Both the position numbers and the translations under genes were made by a program. DNA of 38,157 nt. Origin: Treponema sp. Its GTDB lineage: Bacteria; Spirochaetota; Spirochaetia; Treponematales; Treponemataceae. The DNA is taken from positions 1-38,157 of the forward strand of contig JAKSTL010000019.1 in NCBI GenBank assembly GCA_024402595.1, given 5' to 3'. The number at the start of each line of letters is the position of its first letter. Position 1 is the stretch's first letter. Below the pieces are notes generated by a model that saw only the letters and a list, made by a program, of their open reading frames with translations, searched no databases and was not told the DNA's origin. This document shows positions 16,645 to 24,555 of this stretch, piece by piece.

Positions 16645-18321
16645 ATGACAGATTTTACCGTAGCAGCTGTTTTTTCTAATAATTGTGTTTTACAGCGCAA
16701 TAAAAATATTTCTATTTTTGGAACAGCAGAATCTAATTCTGATATTGTTGTTACCCTTTCAACAAAAAATGACGAACTTGCAACAAACAGTTCAAAAGCA
16801 ATAAATGGACGATGGCTTGTTCAACTTCCTCCACAGGTTGCACAACAAGATTGTAAACTTAAAATTACCTGTGAAAATAAAACCATAGAGTTTACGAACA
16901 TTGCAATTGGCGAAGTTTGGCTGGCGGGTGGTCAAAGTAACATGGAGTTTGAACTTCAAAACTGTACGGAAGCCGCCGAAGAACTGAACAATCCAGAAGT
17001 AAATCCAAATGTGCGTTTTTATTATACAAATAAAATTGGTTGGAAAGATGATGCTTTCTATGAAGCAGAAAAAAATACTTGCTGGCAAACCTGGGATTCT
17101 GAATGGAAAAAATCTTGGTCCGCTGTTGGTTACTTTTTTGGAAAACAGCTTAGCCAGGATTTAGATGTTACCGTTGGAATTATTGGTTGTAACTGGGGCG
17201 GTACAAGTGCTTCGGCTTGGATGCGAAAGGAATATCTTGAAGTTGATTCTGAATTAAAAACTTATCTTGATGAACAGGAAGAAGCAACTAAAGGCAAATC
17301 TATTCAGCAGCAATTAGATGAATACGATGCATACGTAAAAGCAAATGATGAATGGCAAGAAAAATGCAATGAACTTTACCGAACAGTTCCTGGCATTGAA
17401 TGGGATGAGATTCAGCAGCGAATTGGTCCAACCTTGTGGCCTGGTCCAAAATCCTGCAAAAATCCTTACCGTCCAACAGGTCTTTATGATTGTATGTTAT
17501 CTCGTATTCTTCCATACACTTTAAATGGATTTATCTGGTATCAGGGCGAAAGTGATGATCATAAACCCGCTATGTACTATAAACTTTTTTCTAGAATGAT
17601 AGACAACTGGCGAACAGATTGGCAGGACAATTCTCTTCCTTTTATTTTTGTTCAGTTACCAGCTCATCGTTACAAACAGGATAAAGATTTTAAGCATTGG
17701 TGTTTTATTCGCGAAGCTCAGGAAAAAGTGCATAGAACCATTAAAAATGCATGGATGACCTGCGCATTAGATTTAGGTCAATATAACGACATTCATCCAA
17801 AGGCAAAAAGAACTCTTGGTCAGCGAATGGCAAAAATTGCCTTATCAAAAGTTTACGAAGTTTCGTCAAATACAGCTATTTCGCCAATTCTTGCATATTC
17901 TATTGCCCAAAATGATTGCTGCACAAAAAATGGTAAAATGATTCTTACTTTTGAAAATGCAGAACAAGGTTTTGAAGTTCGAGCAGATGAAGAAGAGTTC
18001 AATTATTACAAACAGATGGAAGAAAATCAAAACAACACGGTTCCTGCTGATTTTACTGGTTTTGAAGTTGCTGGCACTGATGGAAATTATTATCCTGCAA
18101 AGTTTACTCTTGGGGATGGAGTTTCTGCACCTAAGAACACCATTGTTTTATGCAGTGAAAAAGTTGCATCTCCAGTTTTTGCTAGATACGCTTGGTTCAA
18201 TTATGGGCCAGTAACAATTTTCTGCAAAAATGGACTACCGCTGGCACCATTCCGCACAAGTTCCAATGATTCTGCCGCCGCAAGCGAACACGCCGCAATT
18301 CAGCAGATAATGGAAGTTTAA
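16645..18321 (+). CDS. SGNH-type sialate O-acetylesterase/acetylxylan esterase-like protein
   Basis: Carbohydrate esterase of the SASA (sialate O-acetylesterase) family, 558 aa. No signal peptide, so presumably cytosolic. The nucleophile motif is GEVWLAGGQSNMEF with Ser98. The second block is GIIGCNWGGTSASAWM (oxyanion residues), the third WYQGESD, and the late DIHPKAKRTLG supplies the Asp-x-x-His pair. N-terminal residues 1-85 form the usual beta domain. In a window with xylosidase and arabinofuranosidase genes, removing acetyl groups from imported hemicellulose oligosaccharides is more likely than sialic acid work, but this is inference. Its stop lies one base from the stop of the convergent receptor gene. 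Confidence 0.85.
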   Translation: MTDFTVAAVFSNNCVLQRNKNISIFGTAESNSDIVVTLSTKNDELATNSSKAINGRWLVQLPPQVAQQDCKLKITCENKTIEFTNIAIGEVWLAGGQSNMEFELQNCTEAAEELNNPEVNPNVRFYYTNKIGWKDDAFYEAEKNTCWQTWDSEWKKSWSAVGYFFGKQLSQDLDVTVGIIGCNWGGTSASAWMRKEYLEVDSELKTYLDEQEEATKGKSIQQQLDEYDAYVKANDEWQEKCNELYRTVPGIEWDEIQQRIGPTLWPGPKSCKNPYRPTGLYDCMLSRILPYTLNGFIWYQGESDDHKPAMYYKLFSRMIDNWRTDWQDNSLPFIFVQLPAHRYKQDKDFKHWCFIREAQEKVHRTIKNAWMTCALDLGQYNDIHPKAKRTLGQRMAKIALSKVYEVSSNTAISPILAYSIAQNDCCTKNGKMILTFENAEQGFEVRADEEEFNYYKQMEENQNNTVPADFTGFEVAGTDGNYYPAKFTLGDGVSAPKNTIVLCSEKVASPVFARYAWFNYGPVTIFCKNGLPLAPFRTSSNDSAAASEHAAIQQIMEV

Positions 18322-18322
18322 T

Positions 18323-20254
18323 TTAGTTTTTTATCTTAACACCAACACTCAAGCTCATTCCCGGCATAGGATAATTTTCCGCGGTTTGATATTGAGTGTT
18401 TAATAGATTTTCAACTTTTGCATAAGGCACAATTTCAAAATCATTTTTGAAAAAAGATGCCTCAATACTGGTGTTCAACAAAAAGTACGGCTCTAAATAA
18501 TTGGTGTTTATATTTTTGGTGTAGCGTTTTCCCACATAATTTCCGTCTATAGTCATGGAAAAACCAGGCAATTTTTCTTTTTTAGGGAAATTAAAACTTG
18601 CACTAAAACTTGCAACAAAATCTGGGGTTAGCATAATCCGTTTTTTATATGTGGAAGGGCTGTTTTTATTCAAAAGACTTGTATACAAATATTCGCCATT
18701 TCCTTTTAGCACAAGTTTATTCTGCCAAAAGGATTTTTCAAAACTACCATCTATTCCAAAATAAAAAGCTTTTGCCACATTCTGAGGAGTCCATGCATTT
18801 TTTACAACCTCAGAGCCTGCCCATTGTATTTTATTTTTATAATAATTGGTAAATGCACAAACAGAAAAAGGCAGCCACACATCATGAACATTTATTGTAA
18901 AATCACCGCCCCAACCTTCTTCCGGTTTTAAGTTTGGATTTCCATAATTCAAACCATCATTCCAATATAAATCATCCATATTTGGAAATTGAAGCATTTT
19001 ATAGGCATCCAATAAAAAATCAACATGAGAAAAATTGAGGACTGTCCCCACCTTAGGAATCAATGCCACATTCTGATTACAAAACCTAAAAGCCAACGGA
19101 AATGTCAAAGAAAATAATCCTGTTTTAACACCCACTGTATTTTTTACCGCTCCACTAAACTGATTATGCTTTCCGTCATCTGTAGAAGAAAGATTGGTGT
19201 AATCAAAAGTGAGTCCAAAGCTTTCTTTCAAAAAGTCATATTTATAATAATTACCGCTGAGCACATATTTTAAGGTGTTTACATAATGCTCAGAAGATGT
19301 ATTTTTTGCGATCATCACCTTGTCTTCATAAAAGCGAATATTACTTAACCAGGCCATTGAGTTTTCCAATCGCAAACAATCTGCCAAAAGAGGAAAAATC
19401 ACTTGCATTGTTAAGTTATTATCAAAATCTTTTTGAATACCAGGATTCGCCGAATATTCTTGTCCGGGTGTATGTTTTTTTCCACCATAAAAAAGATTAT
19501 TTATTGAAAATGTATTTCCGTCTCCAAAAAAATGTAAAATCTCACAGTTTGCATTTCCATCTAAAACTGAAGCATTTTCTCTTTGAAGTAAAAGGTCTTT
19601 ATAATCATTATAGAGATATTTATTTTGTGCAAAGGTTCCTTTTCCATTAGCTTTAATAAAACTGCTGTTTCCAAGTTGACCGTTATAACTTAGGCTTTGA
19701 GAAAAAGTGTCTATAGGATGTTGTGCATTAAAAAAGGACGAAACAGAACTTTGCGCAAAAAAATGATGTCCAAGCTGCTGTTTTTTTGTAAATATGTAAA
19801 TTGCACCACCAACAGCGCCTTCATCTTGTACGCCTTCTGTAAAACCACCACGAATTATCTCTATTTTTTCAATATTATCCACATTGAGAGATGAAAAATC
19901 GAAGGTTCCATATTGAGCATTGTTTACACAAATACCATCAACTATAACTCGAACAGTTTCATCGGTAAAACCACGAATGCTTGGTTTCTGTTCAAGCCCA
20001 TAAGGTCCATAAGAAATTAGTTGAACGCCAGCCGCTGCCATTAAAGATGGTAAATCTTGAACTTCCAGTTTTTCTATTTCTTCTGCGGTATAAACTTGTC
20101 GCTGTTCAACTAAAGACGAACTGGCGTGTAAAGAAATATAGGTAAATAAATCTGGCAGCCGTATTTCGTGAATTGATTCACTATCTTCTGCCACCAGATT
20201 CATTGTTGCGAAAAAAAATAAAATTATCGGAAAATAACGAAAAAAATATTTCAC
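18323..20254 (-). CDS. TonB-dependent outer-membrane receptor, BtuB-like (cobalamin uptake)
   Basis: Outer-membrane beta-barrel transporter, 643 aa. Residues 1-22 are a signal peptide. The plug domain covers about 50-160 (VYTAEEIEKLEVQDLPSLM, SIRGFTDETVRVIVDGICV, IEKIEIIRGG, GAVGGAIYIFTKK). The remainder is barrel, ending in an alternating hydrophobic strand (PGMSLSVGVKIKN). The start codon is GTG at 20254, directly after the TAA of the lipoprotein gene (TAAGTG), so translation is probably coupled. Cobalamin or a related corrinoid as substrate is supported by the riboswitch in front of the unit and by similarity in layout to BtuB. TonB, ExbB and ExbD are not in the window. Confidence 0.85.
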   Translation of the reverse strand: MKYFFRYFPIILFFFATMNLVAEDSESIHEIRLPDLFTYISLHASSSLVEQRQVYTAEEIEKLEVQDLPSLMAAAGVQLISYGPYGLEQKPSIRGFTDETVRVIVDGICVNNAQYGTFDFSSLNVDNIEKIEIIRGGFTEGVQDEGAVGGAIYIFTKKQQLGHHFFAQSSVSSFFNAQHPIDTFSQSLSYNGQLGNSSFIKANGKGTFAQNKYLYNDYKDLLLQRENASVLDGNANCEILHFFGDGNTFSINNLFYGGKKHTPGQEYSANPGIQKDFDNNLTMQVIFPLLADCLRLENSMAWLSNIRFYEDKVMIAKNTSSEHYVNTLKYVLSGNYYKYDFLKESFGLTFDYTNLSSTDDGKHNQFSGAVKNTVGVKTGLFSLTFPLAFRFCNQNVALIPKVGTVLNFSHVDFLLDAYKMLQFPNMDDLYWNDGLNYGNPNLKPEEGWGGDFTINVHDVWLPFSVCAFTNYYKNKIQWAGSEVVKNAWTPQNVAKAFYFGIDGSFEKSFWQNKLVLKGNGEYLYTSLLNKNSPSTYKKRIMLTPDFVASFSASFNFPKKEKLPGFSMTIDGNYVGKRYTKNINTNYLEPYFLLNTSIEASFFKNDFEIVPYAKVENLLNTQYQTAENYPMPGMSLSVGVKIKN

Positions 20255-20791
20255 TTATTCTTTTCTAGTTAAATCTGAATAACTACCAAAATAACCATTT
20301 TCAATGGTAAACTCTTTTACAGCTTCTTCCAAAGTTTCTGTAGAAGTTTTTCCTGTTTGAGAATAAGCCCAAGAAATTGAAATACTGTTTTTTGTAAGAT
20401 TTTTGTAATGAGCGGCATACCATTTTCCTACATCTGGTGCGGTTTCTGAATAAGTCCAATCTGCATTGGCGGCACGAGTATATTTTATGTAAATATAACC
20501 ACTTGTTTCATCAGTTTTTAAAACTTTTAGATTATTTCCCGCATAAGAATATTCACCAGCATCGGTAGCATCTTTTGTAATTACATAGGTTTCAACATAA
20601 CCATTATCATAAGTACAAGACCAGGTTCCTATTAAGGAATCATCGGCAGAGAGTTCAACCGGCTTTTTTTCTGAATTAGAAAGCGGGTTTTCTGTTTGAG
20701 GCTGTTTACAGGAAGAAATAGCAAGAGCGCTAACAACAAATAAAGCTGTGAATGTCAGCTTTGACAAAAGAGAAAAATTAGTATTTTTCAT
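20255..20791 (-). CDS. Lipoprotein of the cobalamin-controlled unit, function unknown
   Basis: Predicted lipoprotein, 178 aa. The signal peptide MKNTNFSLLSKLTFTALFVV is followed by the lipobox AISSC (Cys28). The body starts with GTWSCTYDNGYVETYVI and has a GYIYIKYTRA segment and a PDVGKWYA motif, suggesting a small lipocalin-like beta barrel (GTW is a common lipocalin entry motif; inference). The start is the ATG at 20791, with GGAG 6 nt upstream; the frame runs 36 codons further 5', but those codons lie in the riboswitch expression platform. Position under a cobalamin riboswitch and fused end-to-start with the receptor suggests a surface corrinoid-binding helper, by analogy with BtuG/BtuH of Bacteroides, though no homology is claimed. 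Confidence 0.75.
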   Translation of the reverse strand: MKNTNFSLLSKLTFTALFVVSALAISSCKQPQTENPLSNSEKKPVELSADDSLIGTWSCTYDNGYVETYVITKDATDAGEYSYAGNNLKVLKTDETSGYIYIKYTRAANADWTYSETAPDVGKWYAAHYKNLTKNSISISWAYSQTGKTSTETLEEAVKEFTIENGYFGSYSDLTRKE

Positions 20792-20888
20792 TTGGTTCTC
20801 CAGGAATCGAATCTGCGCAATTCCCAAAATAAAAGGTTTACCTTCCATACGGAAAGCATGTTCTCTGTAGTTTTTAACAAAAAGAACA

Positions 20889-21088
20889 GCGTGTACCAAA
20901 GTTTCCGGACTTAAAATCCTGTTGTGCAGAAAAAATCAAATCTTCCCAGTTTCCCAGTGATTGTCTAGATTTTTCGGGCTTTACAATTTTCACTTTTGAT
21001 TCAGTAGAAAGGCTTGTAATAAAGTCCAATTTTTTTACCGTTGCGCATTCAGTCAATGATTTTCACATTGTTCCATTGAAATACACGC
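20889..21088 (-). promoter_or_regulatory. Cobalamin riboswitch
   Basis: Minus-strand aptamer. P1 arms GCGTGTA (21088-21082) and TACACGC (20895-20889) close it. Inside in the right order are ATGGAACAATGTGAAAATCA (hallmark GTGAAAATC at 21066-21058), GCGCAACGGTAA (21046-21035), AAGCCCGAA, CACTGGGAAACTGGGAAG (20959-20942) and AAGTCCGGAAAC (20912-20901). All are the conserved cobalamin elements. Downstream, before the ATG at 20791, a hairpin (CTTTCC/GGAAGG near 20853-20838) and a GGAAT/ATTCC pair next to the GGAG site suggest control of translation initiation. Confidence 0.88.
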
Positions 21089-21092
21089 CTTG

Positions 21093-21121
21093 ATTTTATG
21101 TTTTTTTGGAAAATAAAACAA
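21093..21121 (-). promoter_or_regulatory. Promoter of the cobalamin-controlled unit
   Basis: Minus strand TTGTTT (21121-21116), 17-nt spacer, TAAAAT (21098-21093). The expected start is within a few bases of the riboswitch P1 stem. Confidence 0.6.
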
Positions 21122-21190
21122 CAAGTTTTTTTAATTAGTTTGCGTCGTTTTTTTCAAACTATTGATTTTCTATTTAAAAAATTACACAAA

Positions 21191-22000
21191 TTACACAAGC
21201 CATTGATTTACCAATTTTTCTACAAGTCCAACATTCAGAGGTTTTTTGGAGGTTTCCATGGTAAAAATAAAGTTACGCCCAGGTATAAAATCATTTTCTT
21301 CATAAAGTAAGATTTTTGACACAGCACTATTGCTATATTCTTCATCGTCCATCATTCCAAAATGCTCCCATAAAATTTCTTTACCTGTTCGTGGATTCAG
21401 GCACACAAAATCTGGATGAAAAAGCATTGTTTCACCATTTTTGTTCAGTTCTAGTGGATGCTCATACTTAAAAGGCACTTTATATTCTTCCAAAAGATTT
21501 CCAATTATAACTTCCGATTTTGATCTTACCGCTACACCACCTCTTGTAGTATATTTCAAATTATCTGAATGAAAATTGTGGCTTTCAAGTTTATTCTGCT
21601 TCCATTTTTCTATGAAGTCTGTCTGTGTCATTTTTACTGGGTTTACAAAAGGCTTTTTCCCGGGATGTAAACTCTCAAAGGCTTTATCAACGCCATCTGG
21701 TGTAAACTTTTTTAAGAAATATTTTATGGCGGCTGTATTATTTTTTATTATTCGCCGAACTTTTTTTTCATAATCTCTAATTGAAATCTGTTTTACGAGG
21801 TTTTGGTTTTCTTTTCCTATGTAATGCCCTTCTGTATCGCCTTTTTCCTTAATGTTGTAATAATAAAACTGTTTATTGCGTTTTATAATTCGCAGATTTC
21901 CAAGATTTTTGCCCAATTCCTCTGGATGTAGCTTTTTTTTGTATTTTTTTAGTTCTTCCTCAAGTTTTTTTACTTCACAAACAAGCTCGTCTTCTGTCAA
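21191..22000 (-). CDS. PD-(D/E)XK-like nuclease, uncharacterised
   Basis: Predicted nuclease, 269 aa. The start is TTG at 22000: AGGAGG stands 7 nt upstream, whereas the longer ATG frame (22204) has no binding site and runs through the repeat array. Residues 5-30 are a charged coiled coil (EVKKLEEELKKYKKKL). The core lies at about 152-225: RSKSEVIIGNLL (Glu163), a beta hairpin, HPDFVCLN (Asp197), then KEILWEHFG (Glu212), which matches a PD-(D/E)XK active site in spacing. Similar SKSE-PDF-WEHFG proteins occur as lone genes in Firmicutes and spirochaetes (recalled, not searched). The isolated position and the palindromic array upstream suggest a defence, toxin or mobile-DNA role, but nothing proves it. 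Confidence 0.65.
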   Translation of the reverse strand: MTEDELVCEVKKLEEELKKYKKKLHPEELGKNLGNLRIIKRNKQFYYYNIKEKGDTEGHYIGKENQNLVKQISIRDYEKKVRRIIKNNTAAIKYFLKKFTPDGVDKAFESLHPGKKPFVNPVKMTQTDFIEKWKQNKLESHNFHSDNLKYTTRGGVAVRSKSEVIIGNLLEEYKVPFKYEHPLELNKNGETMLFHPDFVCLNPRTGKEILWEHFGMMDDEEYSNSAVSKILLYEENDFIPGRNFIFTMETSKKPLNVGLVEKLVNQWLV

Positions 22001-22093
22001 AACGCACCTCCTACAAAGAATTTGTCTTTTTTTGTAGATTTTATGCGTGTTTTTTAGGTGTTTTTGGTATAACTTTTTGTTATATTTTAAAAG

Positions 22094-22441
22094 TGTAGTA
22101 TAAAGTGGGAATTTTTGAGTTTTTATACTACAGTTGTTTTTGTAAAAATCTTCCGTCCATAATATAAATCTCATTTTTTTCATTTTTATACTACAACTTC
22201 GCACCAGCGATTTCAGTCTGTGTAGTATAAATCAGCAATTTTTACCATTTATTACATACAATAATTGATTTCGCTTCCTGAAACTCACTAAAATAAAAAA
22301 AAAGGATGCTATAAATTTCACAAAAAACACATTTATACTACACCTCAATAATTTGCGATTTGTTTGATGTAGTATAAATTTTCAATTTTTTGCAATTTAT
22401 ACTACACTCCCACAAAAAGCTTGATTAAACTGTAGTATAAA
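22094..22441. repeat. Array of alternating inverted 11-mers (TGTAGTATAAA / TTTATACTACA)
   Basis: The gap 22001-22546 holds eight perfect 11-mers. Forward copies start at 22094, 22221, 22368 and 22431; reverse copies start at 22122, 22185, 22332 and 22396. Degenerate copies fill in at 22158 and 22307 (forward) and near 22248 and 22459 (reverse). Forward-to-reverse spacing is 17 nt (sometimes 16) and reverse-to-forward 24-25 nt, so the dyads recur about every 64 nt. The 17-nt interiors share a central AATTTTT; the 25-nt intervals are all different. The reverse form contains TATACT, a possible -10 box. Confidence 0.9.
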
Positions 22442-22486
22442 TTCCAATTTCCCCTCAAATTATGCAACCATCATAAGAATGATTTT

Positions 22487-22515
22487 TTGCCATTTTCCGT
22501 TTTATGAATTATAAT
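22487..22515 (+). promoter_or_regulatory. Promoter of the acyl-CoA synthetase gene
   Basis: TTGCCA (22487-22492), 17-nt spacer, TATAAT (22510-22515); AAGGA then the ATG at 22547. It starts about 45 nt after the last perfect repeat of the array. Confidence 0.75.
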
Positions 22516-22546
22516 AAAAAGACATTATTTAATAAGGACTAATAAA

Positions 22547-24187
22547 ATGCCAATTACTAGTTATTTGGAGCGCAATGCCGAGCTTTATGGCAACGACTGT
22601 GCTCTTGTTGAACTTAACCCAGAAGTAAAAGATACACGCCGAATGACCTGGAAGGAATTCGATTTAACACAGCCAGAGCCAAACTTACCTTATCGTCGAG
22701 AAATCTCCTGGAAGATTTTTAACGAAAAAGCAAACCGTTGTGCTCACTATCTTTTGGAACGGGGAGTTCGTCGAGGAGATAAAGTTGGTATTCTTATGAT
22801 GAACTGTCTTGAATGGCTTCCAATTTATTTTGGAATTTTAAAAACCGGCGCTCTTGCAGTTCCTCTTAATTTCCGTTATGCCAGCGACGAAATTGATTAT
22901 TGTCTTAATCTTGCAGATATTTCTGTTCTTTTCTTTGGACCAGAGTTTATTGGTCGATTGGAAGCAATTTCTGACAAAATTATGAAAGGCCGTCTTTTAA
23001 TTTATGTTGGAGAAGGTTTAACTCCTATGTTCTCTGAAAATTATATTCAATCTGCTATGAATTATTCTTCAGAAAATCTTAATATTGATATTTCTGATGA
23101 TGATTACGGTGCAATTTATTTTAGTTCAGGAACAACAGGTTTTCCAAAAGCTATTCTTCACAAACATCGGGCATTAATGCATTCTGCCGCTGTAGAACAA
23201 AATCATCATGGCCAGAAAAAAGATGATGTTTTCCTGTGTATTCCACCACTTTACCACACTGGAGCAAAAATGCACTGGTTTGGAAGTATGATTAGCGGTG
23301 GAAAAGCGGTATTGCTTCGTGGAACTAAGCCGGAAAATATTTTAAAAGCGGTTAGCGATGAAAAATGTACAATTGTTTGGCTTTTAGTGCCTTGGGCTCA
23401 GGATATTTTGGTTGCATTGGAAAAAGGTGATGTAAATATTAAAAATTATCAATTGGATCAGTGGCGTCTTATGCATATTGGAGCACAGCCTGTTCCTAAA
23501 AAATTGATTGAAGATTGGAAAAAATATTTCCCTCATCACGATTATGATACAAACTATGGACTTTCTGAATCTATTGGGCCTGGTTGTGTTCACCTTGGAT
23601 GCGGCAACGATCACAAAATTGGTGCTATTGGTATTCCGGGCTATGGATGGGAAGTTCGCATTGTGGATGAAAATCGCAAGGATGTAAACAAAGGTGATGT
23701 TGGTGAACTTGCTGTAAAAGGTCCTGGAGTTATGGTTGAATATTACAAAAATCCAGAAGCAACAGCAGAAGTTCTGGACAAGGAAGGCTGGCTTTACACT
23801 GGCGATATGGCCATGGAAGATTCTGATGGATTTATTTATTTGGTAGACCGCAAAAAAGATGTTATCATTACAGGTGGTGAAAATATTTATCCAGTTCAGA
23901 TTGAAGACTTTTTAAGCAAAATGCCACAAATAAAAGATGTTGCTGTAATCGGACTTGCAGATCAGCGTCTTGGTGAAATTACCGCAGCTATTATTGAACT
24001 TAAACCTGGTGTAACTTGTACTGAAGAAGAAATCAATCAGTTCTGTTTGGATTTGCCAAAGTATAAGCGACCAAAGAAAATCATTTTTGCACCAGTTTTA
24101 AGAAATGCCACTGGTAAAATTGAAAAACCAAAGTTGAGAGAAATCTACAGAACAGTAGACCCTTTTGCCAGTATGCGACAAAATTAG
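22547..24187 (+). CDS. AMP-binding acyl-CoA synthetase/ligase
   Basis: Class I adenylate-forming enzyme, 546 aa, activating a carboxylic acid (probably a fatty acid) with ATP to an acyl-AMP and then to the CoA thioester. Motifs: IYFSSGTTGFPKAILHKH (P-loop, about 192-209), YGLSES (A5), GWLYTGDMA (A7, about 416-424), VDRKKDVIITGGENIYPVQIED (hinge, about 434-455) and the catalytic lysine region NATGKIEKPKLRE (about 523-535). Between 35 and 55 there is an insertion (LTQPEPNLPYRREIS) next to the usual start. No membrane segment. The acyl specificity cannot be read. The rubredoxin gene follows after 67 nt. Confidence 0.87.
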   Translation: MPITSYLERNAELYGNDCALVELNPEVKDTRRMTWKEFDLTQPEPNLPYRREISWKIFNEKANRCAHYLLERGVRRGDKVGILMMNCLEWLPIYFGILKTGALAVPLNFRYASDEIDYCLNLADISVLFFGPEFIGRLEAISDKIMKGRLLIYVGEGLTPMFSENYIQSAMNYSSENLNIDISDDDYGAIYFSSGTTGFPKAILHKHRALMHSAAVEQNHHGQKKDDVFLCIPPLYHTGAKMHWFGSMISGGKAVLLRGTKPENILKAVSDEKCTIVWLLVPWAQDILVALEKGDVNIKNYQLDQWRLMHIGAQPVPKKLIEDWKKYFPHHDYDTNYGLSESIGPGCVHLGCGNDHKIGAIGIPGYGWEVRIVDENRKDVNKGDVGELAVKGPGVMVEYYKNPEATAEVLDKEGWLYTGDMAMEDSDGFIYLVDRKKDVIITGGENIYPVQIEDFLSKMPQIKDVAVIGLADQRLGEITAAIIELKPGVTCTEEEINQFCLDLPKYKRPKKIIFAPVLRNATGKIEKPKLREIYRTVDPFASMRQN

Positions 24188-24254
24188 TGAATCCATTATT
24201 TAAATGAGTTAGCAAATATAATTATACTTATGTACATTTTTAGGAGGTACGACT

Positions 24255-24413
24255 ATGGAAAGAATGCAGTGCGATAACTGTGGTTTTGTTTACGATAAGG
24301 ACGAAGGTGATCCAAAAAGCAATATTGCTCCAGGAACTGCTTGGGCTGATGTCCCTGCTGATTACAAATGTCCAGAATGCGGAGCTACAAAGGATAAGTT
24401 TATTGTCGAATAA
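24255..24413 (+). CDS. Rubredoxin
   Basis: Small iron protein (52 aa) carrying one electron with a Cys4 iron centre in the cytosol, usually serving rubrerythrin, superoxide reductase or other oxygen-defence enzymes in anaerobes. Iron ligands are in MQCDNCGFVYD (Cys6, Cys9) and YKCPECGATKDKF (Cys39, Cys42); the conserved GDP and PGT turns are present. Perfect AGGAGG lies 7 nt before the ATG. A TATAAT at 24217-24222 may give it its own transcript; otherwise it is read with the ligase gene. A strong terminator follows. Below the usual length cut-off for gene finding but unmistakable. Confidence 0.95.
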   Translation: MERMQCDNCGFVYDKDEGDPKSNIAPGTAWADVPADYKCPECGATKDKFIVE

Positions 24414-24425
24414 GGATTTATAAAC

Positions 24426-24478
24426 AAAAAAGGCATTGTCTATCAGAAACCATTTTTCTGTGACAATGCCTTTTTTTA
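24426..24478 (+). terminator. Intrinsic terminator after rubredoxin
   Basis: Arms AAAAAGGCATTGTC (24427-24440) and GACAATGCCTTTTT (24462-24475) with a T tract; symmetric enough to work in both directions. Confidence 0.9.
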
Positions 24479-24511
24479 TTTAGAGGTTATACCATCATCG
24501 AAAACGACTAA

Positions 24512-24546
24512 GTCTAAACTTTGACCAAAGCGTGCTTTGATTAGAC
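24512..24546 (-). other. Hairpin at the 3' end of the GPH transporter transcript
   Basis: GTCTAA (24512-24517) pairs with TTAGAC (24541-24546) and CAAAGC with GCTTTG inside. It lies 9 nt after the transporter stop on the minus strand. There is no long T tract, so termination is uncertain. Confidence 0.35.
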
Positions 24547-24555
24547 ATTAAATAA

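Noticed and set aside
20874..21056. Small minus-strand gene of 60 codons
   Set aside because: It coincides with the cobalamin riboswitch, whose conserved RNA elements explain the sequence.
22001..22204. N-terminal extension of the nuclease to the ATG at 22204
   Set aside because: It runs through the repeat array, has no binding site, and a perfect AGGAGG stands before the TTG at 22000.
22094..22441. CRISPR array
   Set aside because: The repeated unit is a variable dyad with only 11-nt conserved arms and several degenerate copies; no cas genes lie nearby. Kept as an unusual palindromic array only.
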